Source: Candidatus Omnitrophota bacterium
GTDB taxonomy: Bacteria; Omnitrophota; Omnitrophia; Omnitrophales; Aquincolibacteriaceae
Direction of reading: 5' to 3'
Assembly (NCBI GenBank): GCA_023246985.1
Contig: JAHFHJ010000063.1
Coordinates: 1-7,951 of the forward strand
DNA: 7,951 bases
The position numbers and the translations under genes were made by a program. Shown here piece by piece: positions 6,248-7,951 of this stretch. The first letter of the stretch is position 1. The number at the start of each line of letters is the position of its first letter. Below the pieces are notes generated by a model. That model was not told the origin of the DNA, made no database searches, and worked only from the letters and a program-made list of their open reading frames with translations.

Positions 6248-7588
6248 ATGAGTCCTTCTGATGAACTGTTCCATCCCTTCGAGACGGAAGATTTGCTTCA
6301 GGCGCCGGCGGATGCGCCGCTCGCGGTACGGATGCGGCCCGCGTCGCTTGATGAGATCCTTGGACAAGAACATCTTCTGGGTCCCGGAAAACTCCTTCGC
6401 CGGACGCTGGCGTCGGACCGCCTGACGTCCCTAATGCTTTATGGGCCTCCCGGCACCGGGAAGACCACGCTTGCGCTTGTGATCGCGCGCATGACCGCCG
6501 CGCGTTATATCCAGATCAACGCCGTTCTGAGCAATGTCGCCGAAGTGCGCAAGATCCAAGACGAAGCGCGCAAACTCCTCCGCCATTCCCGCAGAAAGAC
6601 CGTTCTTTTCATTGATGAAATCCACCGCTTTAACAAGGCGCAGCAGGATATCCTGATGCCGGATGTGGAAAGCGGCGTCATCATCCTGATCGGCGCGACG
6701 ACGCAGAACCCCTCGTTTGCCATTCGCGGTCCGCTCCTTTCCCGTTCGATCGTTTGTGAATTGAAACCTCTCGAAGAATCGCATCTTGTCCGGATCATGC
6801 AGCGAGCGCTTGCGGATCCGTTGCGCGGTCTTGGGAACCTGAAGGTCGTGATCGAGCCCGCGGCGCTGGATCATATTGCGAAACAGGCTTCGGGAGACGC
6901 GCGCCGGGCCTTGAACGCCCTGGAAATGGGGTCGATGACGACGCCTCCGGACGAAAAAGGCGCTATTCATTTTACCGCGGCGATCGCCGAAGAATCGTGC
7001 CAGAAAAAAATCGTGCATTATGACTGGGACGAGGATTTTCATTATGACACCATCAGCGCCTTCATCAAAAGCCTGCGCGGATCGGAGGCCGATGCCGCGA
7101 TCTATTGGCTGGCAAAGATGCTTTATGCGGGGGAGGATCCCCGTTTTATCGTGCGCCGGCTTGTCATCTTTGCGAGCGAGGATATTGGTAACGCGGACCC
7201 CCGCGCCCTGATCCTTGCGACGAGCGCCTTTACGGCCGTGGAATTTGTCGGCATGCCGGAGGCGCGCATCATTCTTGCCCAGGCCGTGAGTTACCTTGCG
7301 CTTGCGCCCAAGAATAACGCCAGCTACAGGGCTATTGAGCGCGCGACCGAAGACGTAAAAACCCAAAAGACCCAACAGGTTCCGCAGCATTTGCGTCCCG
7401 GCTTTCATAAAAAAATAGAAGGCAGCCAGGACGTCCCTGTTCACCTTCAATTTTCAAGCAAGAACAAGGAGCGAAGTTCTGCTTATCCCGGAGCAAAAGA
7501 CCTCGGGCATGGCAAAGGTTATATCGGTCCGCATGGCCGCCCCGGCCAAAAGATCGACCAGGAATATCTTCCCCAAAAAGCCCAGTAG
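6248..7588 (+). CDS. rarA: Replication-associated recombination protein RarA (MgsA/WRNIP1 family AAA+ ATPase)
   Basis: A clamp-loader-related AAA+ ATPase that works at stalled or broken replication forks, interacts with SSB, and forms tetramers in E. coli. The 446 residues match the usual length (447). Visible motifs are Walker A GPPGTGKT (66-73), Walker B VLFIDEIHRF (119-128; D123, E124), sensor 1 GATTQNPS (149-156), an arginine finger in LLSRS (R166), and sensor 2 SGDARRALN (215-223). Next comes the RarA-specific helical/tetramerisation region: SLRGSEADAAIYWLAKML (275-292), ASEDIGNADPRA (309-320), LAPKNNASYRAI (352-363). The C-terminus has LGHGKGY and DQEYLP, but an insert with a second VPxHL (378-401) lies before it. 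ATG 6248 has GAGGA (6239-6243) 4 bases upstream. A TTG at 6206 is in frame but lies in the repeat hairpin, and it would add 14 residues outside the family start. Confidence 0.95.
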   Translation: MSPSDELFHPFETEDLLQAPADAPLAVRMRPASLDEILGQEHLLGPGKLLRRTLASDRLTSLMLYGPPGTGKTTLALVIARMTAARYIQINAVLSNVAEVRKIQDEARKLLRHSRRKTVLFIDEIHRFNKAQQDILMPDVESGVIILIGATTQNPSFAIRGPLLSRSIVCELKPLEESHLVRIMQRALADPLRGLGNLKVVIEPAALDHIAKQASGDARRALNALEMGSMTTPPDEKGAIHFTAAIAEESCQKKIVHYDWDEDFHYDTISAFIKSLRGSEADAAIYWLAKMLYAGEDPRFIVRRLVIFASEDIGNADPRALILATSAFTAVEFVGMPEARIILAQAVSYLALAPKNNASYRAIERATEDVKTQKTQQVPQHLRPGFHKKIEGSQDVPVHLQFSSKNKERSSAYPGAKDLGHGKGYIGPHGRPGQKIDQEYLPQKAQ

Positions 7589-7617
7589 TACACGCCTTAG
7601 CGCAATTTCCGCGCTCT

Positions 7618-7695
7618 AATACCGTTCTCCATTTGATTTTTTAAGGGTTAACGGTATTGTACCGCATACCCCTAAATTCGAATGTCATGCGGTAC
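7618..7695 (+). repeat. Paired inverted repeats with shared TACCG/CGGTA cores
   Basis: AATACCGTT (7618-7626) pairs with AACGGTATT (7650-7658), and GTACCGCAT (7659-7667) pairs with ATGCGGTAC (7687-7695). Both stems are perfect 9-mers and lie directly end to end. The four arms share a 5-base core, so arms 2 and 3 can instead form CGGTA-TTG-TACCG, and arm 1 can pair with arm 4. The element begins 30 bases after the rarA stop. A smaller stem, AGCGC/GCGCT, lies just upstream (7599-7615). None is followed by a T-run. It could be an operon-end structure, a switchable leader or a protein-binding site. Confidence 0.6.
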
Positions 7696-7747
7696 TAAAC
7701 ACAATTCCAAAGCCAAGCATGAAACCTTTGTCTTATTTAAATTGTCG

Positions 7748-7791
7748 TATCAATATGTCACAGTTTATAGTTATAATGCTATATATTGATA
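7748..7791 (+). repeat. AT-rich dyad upstream of the promoter
   Basis: TATCAATAT (7748-7756) is the exact reverse complement of ATATTGATA (7783-7791), with 26 bases between. It lies 48 bases upstream of the -35 box. It could be a two-site protein-binding region, but AT-rich DNA gives such dyads by chance more often than balanced DNA does. Confidence 0.35.
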
Positions 7792-7838
7792 TATATAATG
7801 ATAAAAAGAATATTTTAAAGTTTAATTACCTCTAAATA

Positions 7839-7867
7839 TTGACAAAAAAATGTCTATAGTATATGTT
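7839..7867 (+). promoter_or_regulatory. Sigma-70-type promoter for the downstream gene
   Basis: The -35 box TTGACA (7839-7844) is a perfect consensus match. A 17-base spacer beginning with an A7 run leads to TATGTT (7862-7867), which matches TATAAT at 4 of 6 positions. A 15-base spacing would instead give TATATG (7860-7865). Transcription should begin near 7874, leaving a leader of about 58 bases. Confidence 0.7.
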
Positions 7868-7894
7868 TTTATTAGGAAGTATTAAAAGTAGTTA

Positions 7895-7910
7895 TTTAAA
7901 CTCGTTTAAA
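7895..7910 (+). promoter_or_regulatory. Operator-like palindrome in the leader
   Basis: TTTAAACTCGTTTAAA has two perfect 7-base arms with a 2-base centre. It lies about 20-36 bases after the predicted transcription start and 8 bases before the ribosome-binding site. The short spacer suits a dimeric repressor site better than an RNA hairpin, since a 2-base loop is unfavourable. No regulator is identified. Confidence 0.4.
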
Positions 7911-7918
7911 ATTTAACG

Positions 7919-7925
7919 AAAGGAG
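7919..7925 (+). promoter_or_regulatory. Strong ribosome-binding site for the downstream gene
   Basis: AAAGGAG lies 6 bases before the ATG at 7932, an ideal spacing. It is longer and better spaced than most sites in the operon upstream, which suggests efficient translation. Confidence 0.8.
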
Positions 7926-7931
7926 AAATAT

Positions 7932-7951
7932 ATGACACATGGTCTCGATGG
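7932..7951 (+). CDS. Start of an unidentified gene, cut by the window edge
   Basis: An ATG with a strong ribosome-binding site, behind a good promoter, opens a frame reading M-T-H-G-L-D-G before the window ends. Seven residues are too few to assign a family, and I do not recognise it. The perfect -35 box, strong ribosome-binding site and long AT-rich upstream DNA suggest a separately regulated and perhaps highly expressed gene, not a continuation of the operon. Confidence 0.6.

Larger units (their letters stand above)
7589..7931 (+). other. Gene-poor, strongly AT-rich intergenic region
   Basis: This 343-base stretch separates rarA from the next gene. The first part (to about 7695) holds the inverted repeats. 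From 7741 to 7930 only 37 of 190 bases are G or C, far below the genes upstream. It contains nested arms ACAATT/AATTGT (7701-7706 with 7740-7745) around CAAAG/CTTTG (7708-7712 with 7726-7730), a long dyad at 7748-7791, a promoter at 7839-7867 and a palindrome at 7895-7910. A 38-codon frame (7719-7835) has no ribosome-binding site and is not called as a gene. I see no RNA gene or mobile element in it. Confidence 0.8.

Noticed and set aside
5297..6373. 358-codon frame on the - strand, opposite pheT
   Set aside because: It lies opposite a clearly recognised PheT reading frame and extends into the repeat spacer and the start of rarA. GC-rich codon use commonly leaves the antisense frame open, and the translation resembles no family.
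6431..7450. 339-codon frame on the - strand, opposite rarA
   Set aside because: It is an antisense shadow of RarA, whose Walker A, Walker B and sensor motifs are all intact on the + strand. It has no recognisable domain.
7650..7658. Integron attC-like site in the inverted repeats
   Set aside because: GTTAACG does not fit the GTTRRRY core, and the arm layout and spacing differ from attC sites.
7772..7777. Second promoter based on TATAAT
   Set aside because: The hexamer is a perfect -10 match, but no reasonable -35 box lies 16-18 bases upstream, and such hexamers are frequent in DNA this AT-rich.

Overview
The window is mostly a bacterial translation operon with every gene on the + strand: thrS, infC, rpmI, rplT, pheS, pheT, then the clamp-loader-like ATPase gene rarA. 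A long AT-rich regulatory stretch and the first codons of an unidentified gene follow. The order thrS-infC-rpmI-rplT-pheS-pheT is widely conserved in bacteria. The genes look GC-rich (by eye roughly 55-60%) and their products are clearly bacterial. I cannot place the lineage firmly. A short ThrRS without a TGS domain and a short PheT without its OB-fold domain fit some deep-branching phyla (Omnitrophota or PVC-related groups would be my guess), but this is a low-confidence inference.

Layout: thrS (17-1744) begins almost at the window edge. infC (1767-2366) probably uses a TTG start behind a strong AGGAGG. rpmI (from 2377) and rplT (from 2611) follow closely, so IF3, L35 and L20 form the classic tight trio. 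Each of the next three spacers contains one GC-rich stem-loop: rplT/pheS (2974-3005), pheS/pheT (4009-4031) and pheT/rarA (6180-6221). None has a U-tract after it, so they look more like mRNA structure or processing elements than terminators. The pheT/rarA hairpin sits in a degenerate heptanucleotide repeat in which CG recurs every 7 bases.

Functionally, ThrRS and PheRS charge tRNAs, IF3 controls start-codon selection, and L35 and L20 build the large ribosomal subunit. RarA acts at stalled replication forks and is probably a co-transcribed passenger or a late addition to the operon.

After rarA the sequence changes character. Two 9-bp inverted repeats sharing TACCG/CGGTA cores (7618-7695) sit just beyond the stop codon. 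Then comes DNA that is only about 19% G+C (37 of 190 bases in 7741-7930). It carries a TTGACA promoter, a perfect 7-2-7 palindrome TTTAAACTCGTTTAAA in the predicted leader, and a strong AAAGGAG ribosome-binding site. These lead into a new gene whose first seven residues read MTHGLDG. This is the most likely place for something not yet described, but the gene itself lies outside the window. I see no mobile element, CRISPR array, tRNA or rRNA.
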